A stretch of DNA of 64,000 bases from an uncultured Rhodopila sp. (GTDB lineage: Bacteria; Pseudomonadota; Alphaproteobacteria; Acetobacterales; Acetobacteraceae). The first letter of the stretch is position 1. Each line of letters opens with the position of its first letter. Made by a program: the position numbers and the translations under genes. The stretch covers positions 1 to 64,000 of the forward strand of contig CAIZFE010000053.1 of assembly GCA_903932145.1 (NCBI GenBank). The letters are read 5' to 3'. This document shows, piece by piece, positions 44,596 to 54,017 of this stretch. The notes beneath the pieces were generated by a model that searched no databases, was not told where the DNA came from, and saw only the letters and a program-made list of their open reading frames with translations.

Positions 44596-45714
44596 GTGAG
44601 CAAGCAATCGAACCGGCCGATCGCGGCCGTAGCGCTATTCGGTTTCTGTCGCGGTTCAGCTTGTCCAAGCCGTCTATGCCATGGACCAGATGAACCGAAA
44701 CATAACAATGGACCCGTTTTCACGAGACCCACGACAACCATCCGGGCAATTCTCGCCTTTGCGTTGCTCATGTCGCCGGTCCAAGCCCGCGCCGAACCGG
44801 ACACCGCGAGCATTTGGACGTTGCAGGACGAAAATGCCGGCGTGTCCCTGCAAAGGCCGCGCGATCACTTCTACACCAACGGTTTGCGTCTGGGGTGGGT
44901 GTCACCGGAGACGATGGTGCCGGATGCGCTGGCCGGCTTCAGTCGGAGTCTGTGGGGCGACGGCCAGACCCGGATCGGCGCGGCGCTGTCGCAGCGTATC
45001 GACACGCCCACCGATACGCATGTCAGCAACCCTACTCCTAGCGGCGAACCCTACGCTGGCATGCTGCTGGGGGATCTGTCGCTGCTGCATGATACTCCGA
45101 CCGCTCGGACCATGCTGACGTTGAGCCTGGGTATAGCCGGCCCGGCGGCAGGCGCCGAGGGCGTCCAAAACGGCTTCCACCACCTGATCGGGCAGCCGGA
45201 CGTCCTGGGTTGGAGCCACCAGATCCCGAACACCGCCGTGGCCGAACTGACACTCGAACGGATCTGGCGCTTCGGTCTTGGGACGATCGCCGGGATGGAA
45301 ACCGATCTGCTGCCGTCGGCCGCGATCGGGGCCGGGGATCTCAACGACTACCTTCAAGCCGGTGTGACCGCGCGGATTGGCCGCGGGCTGGACGCTGATT
45401 TCGGTGTTCCGCGTCCCCGCCCGGGGCTGAACGGAGGCGACGCCTTCACGCCGGGTCCGGCTCCGTCCTGGTATGTCTTTGCCGGAGCCGATGTGCGGAC
45501 CGTTGCCTACGACCTGCTGCTGCAGTCAGCCCCGTTCCGCTCCGGCCCGCATGTTTCGCCGGTTTGGGACGTGGTGGAACTTCAGGGCGGGTTCGTTGTG
45601 ATCGCCGGGGGCGTCCGCCTGACGCTGGCCTACGTGGCGCAGACGCCGGAGTTCCACGGCCAGATCGGGGGCATGCATCAGTTCGCTTCGGCGTCGCTGT
45701 CGCTGCGGTTTTAA
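44596..45714 (+). CDS. Lipid A deacylase LpxR-like outer-membrane protein
   Basis: Outer-membrane beta-barrel of the LpxR/DUF2219 family, which removes the 3'-acyloxyacyl group of lipid A. Signature segments are NDxxxG-like region HFYTNGLRLGWVSP, GEPYAGMLLGDLSLL, QNGFHHLIG and LGWSHQIPNTA..LTLERIWR; the C-terminus ends in SASLSLRF with a terminal phenylalanine, as outer-membrane barrels do. The GTG at 44596 has GGGAG seven bases ahead. This leaves an odd ~50-residue stretch before the hydrophobic signal segment (AILAFALLMSPVQARA), so the start is uncertain. The ~190 bases ahead of it are AT-rich and hold no gene. Confidence 0.72.
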   Translation: MSKQSNRPIAAVALFGFCRGSACPSRLCHGPDEPKHNNGPVFTRPTTTIRAILAFALLMSPVQARAEPDTASIWTLQDENAGVSLQRPRDHFYTNGLRLGWVSPETMVPDALAGFSRSLWGDGQTRIGAALSQRIDTPTDTHVSNPTPSGEPYAGMLLGDLSLLHDTPTARTMLTLSLGIAGPAAGAEGVQNGFHHLIGQPDVLGWSHQIPNTAVAELTLERIWRFGLGTIAGMETDLLPSAAIGAGDLNDYLQAGVTARIGRGLDADFGVPRPRPGLNGGDAFTPGPAPSWYVFAGADVRTVAYDLLLQSAPFRSGPHVSPVWDVVELQGGFVVIAGGVRLTLAYVAQTPEFHGQIGGMHQFASASLSLRF

Positions 45715-45723
45715 TGGCGCGGG

Positions 45724-45909
45724 TTATCCCTTGAGCAACCGTCTGCGACGGCGGGGTTGGGCGATCTTCACAGCGCCGCCGCCACGTTCCATCTCGTGAT
45801 CGAACAGCATGCGGTGGATATCGTCATTGACGTCGGCGGTTTCCAGCGCCGCCTGTTCAGCGGACTTGATATCGGCCGCCGGCTTCGGTTTGTCTGGCTC
45901 GTCGGTCAT
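45724..45909 (-). CDS. Small hypothetical protein
   Basis: Charged protein of 61 residues, starting MTDEPDKPKPAADIKSAEQ and ending in a basic RRRRRLLKG. No domain recognised. AAGGA nine bases ahead makes the ATG at 45909 preferable to the one at 45918. Codon bias is good for a real gene. It is convergent with the LpxR gene (9 bp between stops). Confidence 0.55.
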   Translation of the reverse strand: MTDEPDKPKPAADIKSAEQAALETADVNDDIHRMLFDHEMERGGGAVKIAQPRRRRRLLKG

Positions 45910-46011
45910 GGCATGCATTCCTTCGGTCGCGGGACGATCGTAGCCGGATGGCGGATCAGGGCAACGGCGGCGGGGACAACGTATATCCCCACCGCCGGGG
46001 ATGGCCGTCGC

Positions 46012-47802
46012 TTAGAACGCCGCCTCGTCCATCTCCATCATCGCGCCCTTGCCGGCTTTGATCGCGACCAGGAGCCCGCCGACCTGGGGCAGAATGCGTT
46101 CCATGTAGAACCGCGCGGTCGTCAGTTTCGCTTTATAGAACGGCGCGTCGGCATCCGGTTTGGCCAGTTTCTCCACCGCAATGACCGCCGAGCGTGCCCA
46201 CATGAAGCCCAGGGCCACCAGTCCGAACAGACGCAAATATTCAGTCGCGGCCGCGCCGGCTTCCTCCGGATCGGCCATACCCGCCGACGCAACCTGGCCG
46301 GTCGCAAGCTGCAACGCCCCGAACGCCTTGCTGAAGCCTTTCACCATCTCGCCGAGCACGGGATGGGCGCTGTTCTTTTCGATGAATTCACTGACCGGGT
46401 GGAAGAACGTTCGCAGCATCCGTCCGGCGCCCTGAGGCAATTTCCGGCCGACAAGGTCCAGCGCCTGGATGCCGTTGGTGCCCTCGTAAATCATGGAAAT
46501 ACGGGCGTCGCGGACGAGTTGCTCCATGCCGTGGTCGCGGATGTAGCCGTGGCCGCCATACACCTGCATGCCGATGTTGGTCGCCTCGAACCCCAGATCG
46601 GTGAACAACGCCTTCACCACGGGGGTCATCAGCGCGGTAAAATCCTCGGCGCGCTTGCGGGCGTCGGGATCGTTCGACCGTTCCATCTCGTCCAGTTCCC
46701 GCGCCACCCAACCGCCCAGCGCCCGGCATCCCTCGGTGTAGGCTCGGATTGTCAGCAGCATCCGCCGCACGTCGGGATGCACGATGATCGGGTCGGCGGC
46801 TTTGTCGGCGGATTTGGCGCCGCTCAGGCTGCGGCCCTGGATGCGGTCGCGGGCATAGGCGACGGCGCTTTGATAGCTGGTTTCCGCCGCGCCGAGCCCC
46901 TGGATGCCGACCGACAAACGCTCGCTGTTCATCATGGTGAACATGGTGGCGAGGCCCTTGTTGGGCTCGCCGACCAACCAGCCGGTGGCATCCTCGAACA
47001 GCAACTGGCAGGTGGCGGAGCCTTTGATCCCCATCTTGTGCTCCAGCGCGGTGCAGACCACGCCGTTGCGCGGGCCGGGACGGCCGTCCGCCGAGGGAAT
47101 GAACTTCGGCACCAAGAACAGGCTGATGCCGCGCGTGCCTTTCGGCGCGTCGGGCAACCGTGCCAGGACCAGGTGGATAATGTTCTCGGTCAGGTCATGC
47201 TCGCCGGCGCTGATGAAGATCTTGGAGCCGCTGACAAGGTAGCTGCCGTCGGTCTGTGGGACGGCGCGCGTGCGCAGCATGCCCAGATCGGTGCCGCAAT
47301 GGGCCTCGGTCAGGCACATGGTTCCGGACCAGGTGCCATCGACCATCTTCGGCAGATACCGGTCCTTCAGTTCGTCGGAGGCGTGGCTGGCGATCGCCTG
47401 ATAGGCGCCGTGCGTCAGGCCGGGATACAGGCTGAACGCGAGATTGGCGGAACAGATCATTTCCTCCACCAGCTTGTTCAGGCTCTCCGGCAGCCCCTGG
47501 CCGCCATAAGCGGGGTCCGATGCCAGCGAGGTCCAGCCGCCGGTGCGAAACGTGTCGTACGCCTCCTTGAAGCCTTTTGGGGTGCGGACGACTCCGTTTT
47601 CCAGGACGCAGCCGATCTCGTCACCGACGGCGTTGGTCGGCAGCAGGACTTCCTCGGCCAGCTTGGCGGCCTCTTCCAGGATGCTGTCCATCAGTTCGGG
47701 GGAGACGTCCTCCAGGCCCTTCAGATGCGTGAGAGCGGCGCTGTCGTGGAGTTCGTGCAACACGAAACGCATGTCGCGGAGGGGGGCTTTGTAGGTTTGC
47801 AT
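46012..47802 (-). CDS. Acyl-CoA dehydrogenase (large, DmdC/FadE-like type)
   Basis: FAD-dependent enzyme of 596 residues that makes trans-2-enoyl-CoA in the first step of beta-oxidation. Typical motifs are GTMCLTEAHCGTDLGMLRT, SGSKIFISAGEHDLTENIIHLVLAR, and the catalytic-glutamate region MIYEGTNGIQALDLVGRKL. The size and the extra C-terminal helical region (about residues 470-590) place it with the long acyl-CoA dehydrogenases that include DmdC. It is the last gene of the minus-strand fad cluster, separated from the preceding one by 288 bp containing a palindromic repeat. Confidence 0.9.
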   Translation of the reverse strand: MQTYKAPLRDMRFVLHELHDSAALTHLKGLEDVSPELMDSILEEAAKLAEEVLLPTNAVGDEIGCVLENGVVRTPKGFKEAYDTFRTGGWTSLASDPAYGGQGLPESLNKLVEEMICSANLAFSLYPGLTHGAYQAIASHASDELKDRYLPKMVDGTWSGTMCLTEAHCGTDLGMLRTRAVPQTDGSYLVSGSKIFISAGEHDLTENIIHLVLARLPDAPKGTRGISLFLVPKFIPSADGRPGPRNGVVCTALEHKMGIKGSATCQLLFEDATGWLVGEPNKGLATMFTMMNSERLSVGIQGLGAAETSYQSAVAYARDRIQGRSLSGAKSADKAADPIIVHPDVRRMLLTIRAYTEGCRALGGWVARELDEMERSNDPDARKRAEDFTALMTPVVKALFTDLGFEATNIGMQVYGGHGYIRDHGMEQLVRDARISMIYEGTNGIQALDLVGRKLPQGAGRMLRTFFHPVSEFIEKNSAHPVLGEMVKGFSKAFGALQLATGQVASAGMADPEEAGAAATEYLRLFGLVALGFMWARSAVIAVEKLAKPDADAPFYKAKLTTARFYMERILPQVGGLLVAIKAGKGAMMEMDEAAF

Positions 47803-47879
47803 GGGTGGTTACCTTATGGAATGTTTGGTTGGCGGATCGCCTCGATTCCGCCGTTCCCGACCATCCTAACCCCGATCGT

Positions 47880-47952
47880 CATGGCCCGGCTTGTCCGGGC
47901 CACCCGTGCCCTGACGGTGCCGCGATAGGTGGTCCGGACAAGCCGGGCCATG
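47880..47952 (+). repeat. Dispersed palindromic repeat, copy 3 (inverted spacer)
   Basis: The arms match copy 2 (CATGGCCCGGCTTGTCCGGGCC and GGTCCGGACAAGCCGGGCCATG). The spacer CTGACGGTGCCGCGATAGGT is the reverse complement of the spacer in copies 1 and 2, so the element lies in the opposite orientation. Confidence 0.85.
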
Positions 47953-48090
47953 ACGTTGGGCGTTATGGCGGCCTTACTCATGACGTCAGAAATCATAACG
48001 ATAGCGGACGTATGAGTAGCAGGCGTGGCGGTAGCGGCAATGACGGAACGGGAGCGATGTCGGGCGGTAGGAATCAAGTTATGGCGTGTC

Positions 48091-50418
48091 TTAATTTCGC
48101 AACGGCTTTCCGGTTTCCAGCGTGAACTCAATCCTCGCCAGCGTCGGTGCCGTCCGCACCAGCCGCATGAACGCGGCCCGTTCCAGATCCAGCATCTGCT
48201 GTTCGGTGACGGTATCGATGATGTCCGTGTCACCACCGCACAGAACCTCGGCCAGCGCGTCGGCGACCACCAGATCGTGGTCCGTAGCCATCCCGCGCCG
48301 ATGGAACCCCTCGGCCGCGGCGTTCAGTCCCACCCGGCCAGCCGGCCCGGGCAACACGAATTCGGGAGGCTTCGGCGGCACGTACCCGTCCACCATCGCC
48401 AGTGCCCGCTTCTTCGCATCCGCCAGCAACCGGTCGCGATTCATGCTGATCCCGTCGGTCGGGCGCAAAAACTTCTTTTCGATCGCCTGATGCGCCGACT
48501 TCGACACATCCGCCACGCTGACCGTTTCGAACACTTTGGCCGGGGCCGGCATCGGCCCGCGTGGCAGTTTCGGTTCCGCCTTCCAACGAGTCAGCATTTC
48601 ACCGCAACCGCCCCAGCCGGGGATCAGGCCAACGCCGCACTCGACCAGCCCGATATACGTTTCGGCATGCGCCTGAACCGCGTCCGCATGCAGAACGATC
48701 TCACAGCCGCCGCCCAACGCCATGCCGGCCGGCGCCGCCACGACGGGGAAGGGGGCGTATTTCAGTGCCTTGTAGGTCTGTTGCCCCGTTGCAAGGGCCT
48801 TGTCGATCTCTCCCCACGCCGCGATGTTGGCGGCGAACAGCGCCAGCCCCAGGTTCGCACCGAGCGAGAAGTTGCTGCCCTCATTGTAGATGACAAGCGC
48901 CTTATATTTTTGCTTCACCAGTTCGATCGACCGCCCCAGCAGCGCGATCGTCTTATCATCCAGGGAATTCGACTTGGAGGTGAACTCGAAACACACGACG
49001 CCATCGCCGATATCCCACAGCGAGGCGGAGCCATTCCGCAGCACCGGCTTCGAGGCCAGCTTGACATCCTCCAGCAACACCACCCCGGGTGCTCGGACCA
49101 GGTCGCGATACGTACCATCCGCGCCGAGGTACTGCCGCCTGGCACCCTCCAGGCGGTAGAAACTCTTGTCCGCCGCATCGGCCAGCAACGGCGGGACCGT
49201 CATGCCCTCGGCCGTCAGCCGTTCAACCAGCCACGCGGACCCCAGTTTGTCGGCCAGCTCGAAGGGCCCCCAGCGCCACGCGTACCCCAGCCGCATTGCC
49301 TCATCGATATCGGCGATGGAGCCTGCCGCCTCGGGGATCAGGGTCGCGGCATAGGCGATCGTCTGCGCCAGCACGCGGAAAGCGTAAGTCCCGGCCTTGG
49401 TCGGGGCGGACAGCAAGGCGCGCAAATCCCGCCCGGCGGCGGTGATCTCGGGGAGCACCGGCTTTCGTTCGGGGCGGTAGTCCCCGGTCTTCAGGTCGAT
49501 CGCCAGCATCGAACGGCCGCCACCAGAACGATCGAGACGATAGAAACCGCCCTTACCCTTCCGTCCGGTCAGCCCCTGCGCGATCATGCGTCCGATCAGC
49601 GGCACGTCCTGGTCTATGGCGTGAAACGCGTCGGACTTCGGCAGCACCCCGCGCATCGAGGCGTGAACCTGAGGCCCAAGATCGACTCCGACCAGATCCA
49701 TCAGCCCGAACACGCCGGTTTTCGGAATACCCATCGGAGGGCCAACGATCGCGTCGGCTTCCTCAACCGTCAGCCCCTGATCGATGGCCTCGATCAGCGC
49801 CAGTTGCAGCCAGTAGATTCCCAACCGGTTGGCGATAAATCCGGGGCTGTCCTCGCAGCGGACAACGCTCTTGCCCAGCGCGACATCCGCGAATCCGGCG
49901 ACCACGGCGACCGTTTCCGCCGCTGTCTCCGGCCCGGAAACGATTTCCAGCAACCGCATATAGCGCGGCGGATTGAAGAAATGAGTGATCAGGAAATCAC
50001 GCCGAAACGCCTCGCCCATGCCCTCGGTCAGCACCTTCAATCCGATGGTGGAGGTGTTGGAACTGATCGCGCTGCCGGGGCGGCGAACCGCTTCCAGGCG
50101 GCGGTACAGCGCCTGCTTGATGTCGGTGCGTTCCAGCACCGCCTCAACGATCCAGTCACAATCGGCCAGTTTGCCCAGATCATCGTCCAGGTTGCCGGTT
50201 TCGACCAGCCTGGCGGCGCCATCATGCATGAAGGCGGCGGGTTCGGCTTTGCGCAACCGCGCGACGGCGCCTTCCGCCAGCGCATTGCGGTTGTTGGCGC
50301 CGTTCGGAACGATATCGAGCAGTACCACCGGCACGCCGGCGTTGGCGACCTGGGCGGCGATGCCGGCCCCCATCGTGCCGGCGCCGATCACGCCGACCTT
50401 GCGGATAGTGGCCACCAT
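48091..50418 (-). CDS. 3-hydroxyacyl-CoA dehydrogenase/enoyl-CoA hydratase (FadN/FadB type)
   Basis: Bifunctional beta-oxidation enzyme of 775 residues. The dehydrogenase comes first: Rossmann motif VGVIGAGTMGAGIAAQVANAG at residues 7-27, SSNTSTIGLK, THFFNPPRYMRLLE and SPGFIANRLG. The crotonase part is at about residues 460-650 (SNFSLGANLG, APAGMALGGGCEIVLHADAVQ). This order, dehydrogenase before hydratase, is that of FadN and the reverse of the 23071 gene. The ATG at 50418 overlaps the thiolase stop by one base (TGATG), so the two are translationally coupled; the longer upstream frame is only the thiolase in another frame. Confidence 0.92.
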   Translation of the reverse strand: MVATIRKVGVIGAGTMGAGIAAQVANAGVPVVLLDIVPNGANNRNALAEGAVARLRKAEPAAFMHDGAARLVETGNLDDDLGKLADCDWIVEAVLERTDIKQALYRRLEAVRRPGSAISSNTSTIGLKVLTEGMGEAFRRDFLITHFFNPPRYMRLLEIVSGPETAAETVAVVAGFADVALGKSVVRCEDSPGFIANRLGIYWLQLALIEAIDQGLTVEEADAIVGPPMGIPKTGVFGLMDLVGVDLGPQVHASMRGVLPKSDAFHAIDQDVPLIGRMIAQGLTGRKGKGGFYRLDRSGGGRSMLAIDLKTGDYRPERKPVLPEITAAGRDLRALLSAPTKAGTYAFRVLAQTIAYAATLIPEAAGSIADIDEAMRLGYAWRWGPFELADKLGSAWLVERLTAEGMTVPPLLADAADKSFYRLEGARRQYLGADGTYRDLVRAPGVVLLEDVKLASKPVLRNGSASLWDIGDGVVCFEFTSKSNSLDDKTIALLGRSIELVKQKYKALVIYNEGSNFSLGANLGLALFAANIAAWGEIDKALATGQQTYKALKYAPFPVVAAPAGMALGGGCEIVLHADAVQAHAETYIGLVECGVGLIPGWGGCGEMLTRWKAEPKLPRGPMPAPAKVFETVSVADVSKSAHQAIEKKFLRPTDGISMNRDRLLADAKKRALAMVDGYVPPKPPEFVLPGPAGRVGLNAAAEGFHRRGMATDHDLVVADALAEVLCGGDTDIIDTVTEQQMLDLERAAFMRLVRTAPTLARIEFTLETGKPLRN

Positions 50419-51554
50419 CACACGCGTTCCAGGATGGTGGCGATGCCTTGACCACCGCCGATGCATTGACTCGCCAGGGCGTAACGACCGCCGGTGCGCG
50501 CCAGCAACGATGCCGCCTTGCCTGTGATCCGCGCGCCGGTCGCGCCCAACGGATGACCCAGCGCGATGGCGCCGCCGTCGATGTTGAGAATCTCGTCGCG
50601 GATGCCGAGCTCGCGGGCGCAGGCCAGCGCCTGGCTGGCAAAAGCCTCGTTCAGTTCGACAACATCCATCGCCCCGATGTCCAGACCGGCGCGGGCCAAA
50701 GCCTTCTTTGTGGCGGCGACCGGGCCGATGCCCATGATTTCCGGCGCGCAGCCGGCGACGGCGATGGACTTGATGCGAGCCAATGGTTGCAGGCCATGCT
50801 TTTCGGCGTAGGTCTCGCTGCACACCAGCACGGCGGCGGCGCCGTCGGTCAGCGGAGAGGATGTTCCGGCCGTTACGGTGCCGTCCTTGTCGAACGCCGG
50901 CTTCAACCCGGCCAGCGTTGCCGCCGTCGTATCGGGACGAATGCAACCATCCTGACCGACGCTGCCGGCTTTGCCGGTGATCGCCACGATCTCATCATTG
51001 AAACCACCGGCAGCGACAGCGGCCGCGGCGCGCTGATGGCTGCGAACGGCAAACGCGTCCTGGTCGTTGCGAGATATCTGCCACTTGCGGGCGACGTTTT
51101 CGGCGGTTTCGCCCATGCCGATATAGGCCGCCGGCATCGCTTGCATCAGCGCCGGATTCAGCAACGGATTGTAGCCCATCATCGGCACGCGGCTCATGCT
51201 TTCCAGCCCGGCACAGATGAAAACATCACCGGCACCGAGTGCGATCTGGCCGGCGGCGATGTGGATCGACTGCATGGATGATCCGCAGAAGCGGTTGACC
51301 GTGACACCGGCGACGGACAGCGGCAGATCGGCCAGCAGCCCGATCAGGCGGGCGACGTTCAGGCCTTGCTCACCTTCGGGGAAGGCGCAACCGAGGATAA
51401 TGTCCTCGATATCCTCGGGATTGACACCAGTCCGGGCGATCAGCGCCCGCACCACCTGGGCGGCCATATCGTCGGGCCGGATGCGGGTCAGCCCACCCTT
51501 GCCGGCGAAATGGAAAGGCGAGCGGGCATACCCGGCGATTACCGCATTGGTCAT
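50418..51554 (-). CDS. Acetyl-CoA acyltransferase (thiolase)
   Basis: Thiolase of 378 residues performing the last, thiolytic step of beta-oxidation. The nucleophile is Cys90 (NRFCGSSMQSIHIAA); the C-terminal catalytic motifs are NEAFASQAL, GHPLGATGARI and the second cysteine in QCIGGGQG. It lies 16 bp after the MerR regulator gene and is coupled to the FadN-type gene. Confidence 0.93.
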   Translation of the reverse strand: MTNAVIAGYARSPFHFAGKGGLTRIRPDDMAAQVVRALIARTGVNPEDIEDIILGCAFPEGEQGLNVARLIGLLADLPLSVAGVTVNRFCGSSMQSIHIAAGQIALGAGDVFICAGLESMSRVPMMGYNPLLNPALMQAMPAAYIGMGETAENVARKWQISRNDQDAFAVRSHQRAAAAVAAGGFNDEIVAITGKAGSVGQDGCIRPDTTAATLAGLKPAFDKDGTVTAGTSSPLTDGAAAVLVCSETYAEKHGLQPLARIKSIAVAGCAPEIMGIGPVAATKKALARAGLDIGAMDVVELNEAFASQALACARELGIRDEILNIDGGAIALGHPLGATGARITGKAASLLARTGGRYALASQCIGGGQGIATILERV

Positions 51555-51570
51555 GGTCGTCTCCTATGGT

Positions 51571-51981
51571 TCAGCCGCTCGTCGCACGTTTGGCGCGCGA
51601 GGCGGGTCGTTGCAAGGCCGCTTGGGTTTGGGCTTCTATGTCGGACAATTCGGACAAGGCTTCGTCGATCGCCTGGCGCTGCGCCTCCAGTTGCGTCCGG
51701 CGCTTGGCAATCGACCCCAGCAACAGCTTCAACTGCGCGTGCCGGGTTATGTCGATATCGTAAAGATCAAGGTATTCCTTAATCGTGCTCAGCGAGAAAC
51801 CCAGCCGCTTGCCGCGCAAAATCAGGATCATGCGGGCGCGGTCGCGGGCGGAATAGACCCGGGTCGTGCCTGCGCGTTGCGGCGTGATGAGACCCTTATC
51901 CTCATAGAAACGGATGGCGCGCGCGGTCATCCCGAGCTCCTTCGCCATTTCCGTGACTGTGTAGAGAGGAGCCTGCGTCAT
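51571..51981 (-). CDS. MerR-family regulator of the beta-oxidation operon
   Basis: Regulator of 136 residues. A MerR winged helix-turn-helix lies at residues 7-75 (YTVTEMAKELGMTARAIRFYEDKGLITPQR), followed by a dimerisation coiled coil and a short basic C-terminus, with no metal-binding cysteines. Similar MerR proteins (LiuR-like) control fatty-acid or branched-chain amino-acid degradation, which suits its position as first gene of the thiolase/FadN transcription unit. It probably controls its own operon and perhaps the fadD gene downstream of the shared gap. Confidence 0.85.
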   Translation of the reverse strand: MTQAPLYTVTEMAKELGMTARAIRFYEDKGLITPQRAGTTRVYSARDRARMILILRGKRLGFSLSTIKEYLDLYDIDITRHAQLKLLLGSIAKRRTQLEAQRQAIDEALSELSDIEAQTQAALQRPASRAKRATSG

Positions 51982-52060
51982 GTGCGGTTGAATATCCTTG
52001 GTTTACCTATACGTCAACTATCTTACCTAAAATCCTCATCGATATCCCGCCAAGTGTCGT

Positions 52061-52228
52061 CATGGCCCGGCTTGTTTGCCCGGGAAGCAACATCAGTGGT
52101 CGGCAGAGAACATTGTTTCCCGGACGAGGCCTTATGCTCTCTGTCATGGCCGGGCTTGGCCCGGCCACCCACGACTTCCTCTGCCGCGCCAAGCAAAGTC
52201 GTGGGTGACCGGGCCAAGCCCGGTCATG
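52061..52228 (+). repeat. Dispersed palindromic repeat, copy 4 (compound)
   Basis: Two related palindromes side by side. The first (52061-about 52125) starts CATGGCCCGGCTTGT and has a diverged right arm. The second (52145-52228) is a long hairpin: CATGGCCGGGCTTGGCCCGG followed by CCACCCACGACTT pairs with AAGTCGTGGGTGACCGGG followed by CCAAGCCCGGTCATG. It fills the gap between the MerR gene and the acyl-CoA ligase gene. Confidence 0.75.
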
Positions 52229-52316
52229 AGGAAGGGGCAAATCCTCCCTTGCAGACGCCATAAGTTGGTACCTATGCGGACAAGTCGGGCCAAGACGCGT
52301 TTGGCGAGACCTAATA

Positions 52317-53948
52317 TCACCCGGCATTGGACCCGATCGCTTCCTCGACCAGTTCCTTCCGCGACAGCTTGCCGATCACGGTCTTGGGCAGGCTGGTTCT
52401 GATCTCGACGCGCACCGGCATTTCGATGACCGAGATCCGGTCGCGCAGGAATTCCCGCAGTTCATCGCCGGTGCGGAATTCGCCGGCGCGCAAAGTGACG
52501 AAGGCCAACGGGACCTGACCGCGGTATTCGTCCGGAATGGCGATGACGATTGCCTCCGCCACCGCCGGATGTTCGTACAGAGCGTCCTCGATCACCCGCG
52601 GATACACGTTGTAGCCGCTGCAAATGATGAGATCCTTGATCCGGTCGGTAACGAACAGATAGCCGTCGGTGTCCAGGTAGCCGACATCGCCGGTGCGCAA
52701 GGCGCCATCGATAAAGACATCGCGGGTTTCCGCCTCGCGGTTCAGATAGCCCTTCATCACCTGCGGCCCGCGCACACAGATTTCGCCGCGCTCACCGGCC
52801 GCCAAGATGCGGCTGACGTCATCCAGGCCGCGGATTTCCACGCTCGAGTCCTGCATCGGAATGCCGACGGAGTCCGCCCGCACCTCGCCATCCGGCGGAT
52901 TGGAGGTGACGGCCGGGGAGGCCTCGGTCAGTCCGTACCCTTCGATAATCCTGGCGCCGGTCAGGTTTTGGAAGCGTTCGCGGACCTCGGCCGGCAGCGG
53001 GGCCCCGCCGGAGACGCAGACCCGCAGGCTGGAGATGTCGATGCGGTGCTTTTCCGCCGCCGTGGCGATGGCGTTGTAGATCGTTGGGACGGCATGCATC
53101 ATGGTGGGTTTGTCGTGCACCAGCGACTTCATCATGGCGCCGATCTCAAACCGCGGGTGCAGGATCAACTCGCCGCCCATGCCGATGCCGCCGTTCAGCA
53201 CCGACGTCATGGCGAACACATGGAAGAACGGCAGCACCGCCATCAAACGTTCTTCGCCGGCCCGCATGCTGGGCATGTGATGCGTGGTCTGCTGCGCGTT
53301 GATCGACAGATTGGCATGCGTCAGCATGGCACCCTTCGGACGGCCGGTGGTGCCGCCGGTATATTGCAGCACCGCGACATCGGACGGGTCGATGCGAATC
53401 GGCACCGGCGGTGCGCCGGGTGCGACGACCTGACGATACGGCACGGTCCGCGCCGTCCAGGTTGGGTGTGCCACCATTTTGCGTTTCAGCAGGGAGAATG
53501 CCACGCGCTTGACCGGCGGCAGAACGCCCGCGAACGGACAAACGATGACGTGCTTCAGCAATTCGATATCGGCGACCTTCTCATAGATCGCGACAAGGTC
53601 GATCACCACCATCGCGATGGTGCCGGAATCCTCGATTTGCTGACGCATCTCCCGCACCACGTACAGCGGGTTGTAATTGACCACGACAAGTCCGGCCTTC
53701 AACGCCGCGTAGTAGAAGATCGGAAAATGCGGTGTATTCGGCAGGCACAGCCCAAGCTGGTCACCCGGTTTCAGCCCCAGACGCTGCAACCCCGCTGTCG
53801 CGCGATCGACCAGGGATGCGAGCTCCCGGTAAGTCCAGCGGCGGCCCTGGAAAGACAGAGCGGGGCGATCCGGGAAGGACACCGCCGATCGGTCCAGCAG
53901 GGTTGGAAGAGGGACCGCTGTCAGCGGTTTGTGTGAAACGGCGTCCAT
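52317..53948 (-). CDS. fadD: Long-chain acyl-CoA synthetase (AMP-binding)
   Basis: Activates fatty acids to acyl-CoA at the cytoplasmic face with ATP. It has 543 residues. The P-loop-like AMP-binding motif is LQYTGGTTGRPKGAMLTHANL (near residue 195), followed by EGYGLTEASP (near 330), the YLDTDGYLFVTDRIKDLIICSGYNVYP hinge region and the catalytic lysine in PKTVIGKLSRKEL near the C-terminus. The position between FadL and the beta-oxidation genes supports a fatty-acid role. The substrate chain length is not shown by sequence. Confidence 0.9.
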   Translation of the reverse strand: MDAVSHKPLTAVPLPTLLDRSAVSFPDRPALSFQGRRWTYRELASLVDRATAGLQRLGLKPGDQLGLCLPNTPHFPIFYYAALKAGLVVVNYNPLYVVREMRQQIEDSGTIAMVVIDLVAIYEKVADIELLKHVIVCPFAGVLPPVKRVAFSLLKRKMVAHPTWTARTVPYRQVVAPGAPPVPIRIDPSDVAVLQYTGGTTGRPKGAMLTHANLSINAQQTTHHMPSMRAGEERLMAVLPFFHVFAMTSVLNGGIGMGGELILHPRFEIGAMMKSLVHDKPTMMHAVPTIYNAIATAAEKHRIDISSLRVCVSGGAPLPAEVRERFQNLTGARIIEGYGLTEASPAVTSNPPDGEVRADSVGIPMQDSSVEIRGLDDVSRILAAGERGEICVRGPQVMKGYLNREAETRDVFIDGALRTGDVGYLDTDGYLFVTDRIKDLIICSGYNVYPRVIEDALYEHPAVAEAIVIAIPDEYRGQVPLAFVTLRAGEFRTGDELREFLRDRISVIEMPVRVEIRTSLPKTVIGKLSRKELVEEAIGSNAG

Positions 53949-54017
53949 CGTATCCCCCTCTCCGGCGACTGGTGGTTCACCGGCCGGAAACGATCCGGCC
54001 GGTGGCAGGTATGCGGC

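Noticed and set aside
45757-47928. 723-residue open frame antisense to the acyl-CoA dehydrogenase
   Set aside because: Arg/His/Gln-rich translation without domains; complementary to a clear enzyme gene.
48025-50451. 808-residue open frame antisense to the FadN-type gene
   Set aside because: Same reason: shadow frame of a conserved bifunctional enzyme.
50419-50946. Upstream extension of the FadN-type gene across the thiolase
   Set aside because: It reads thiolase DNA in the wrong frame; the real start overlaps the thiolase stop.
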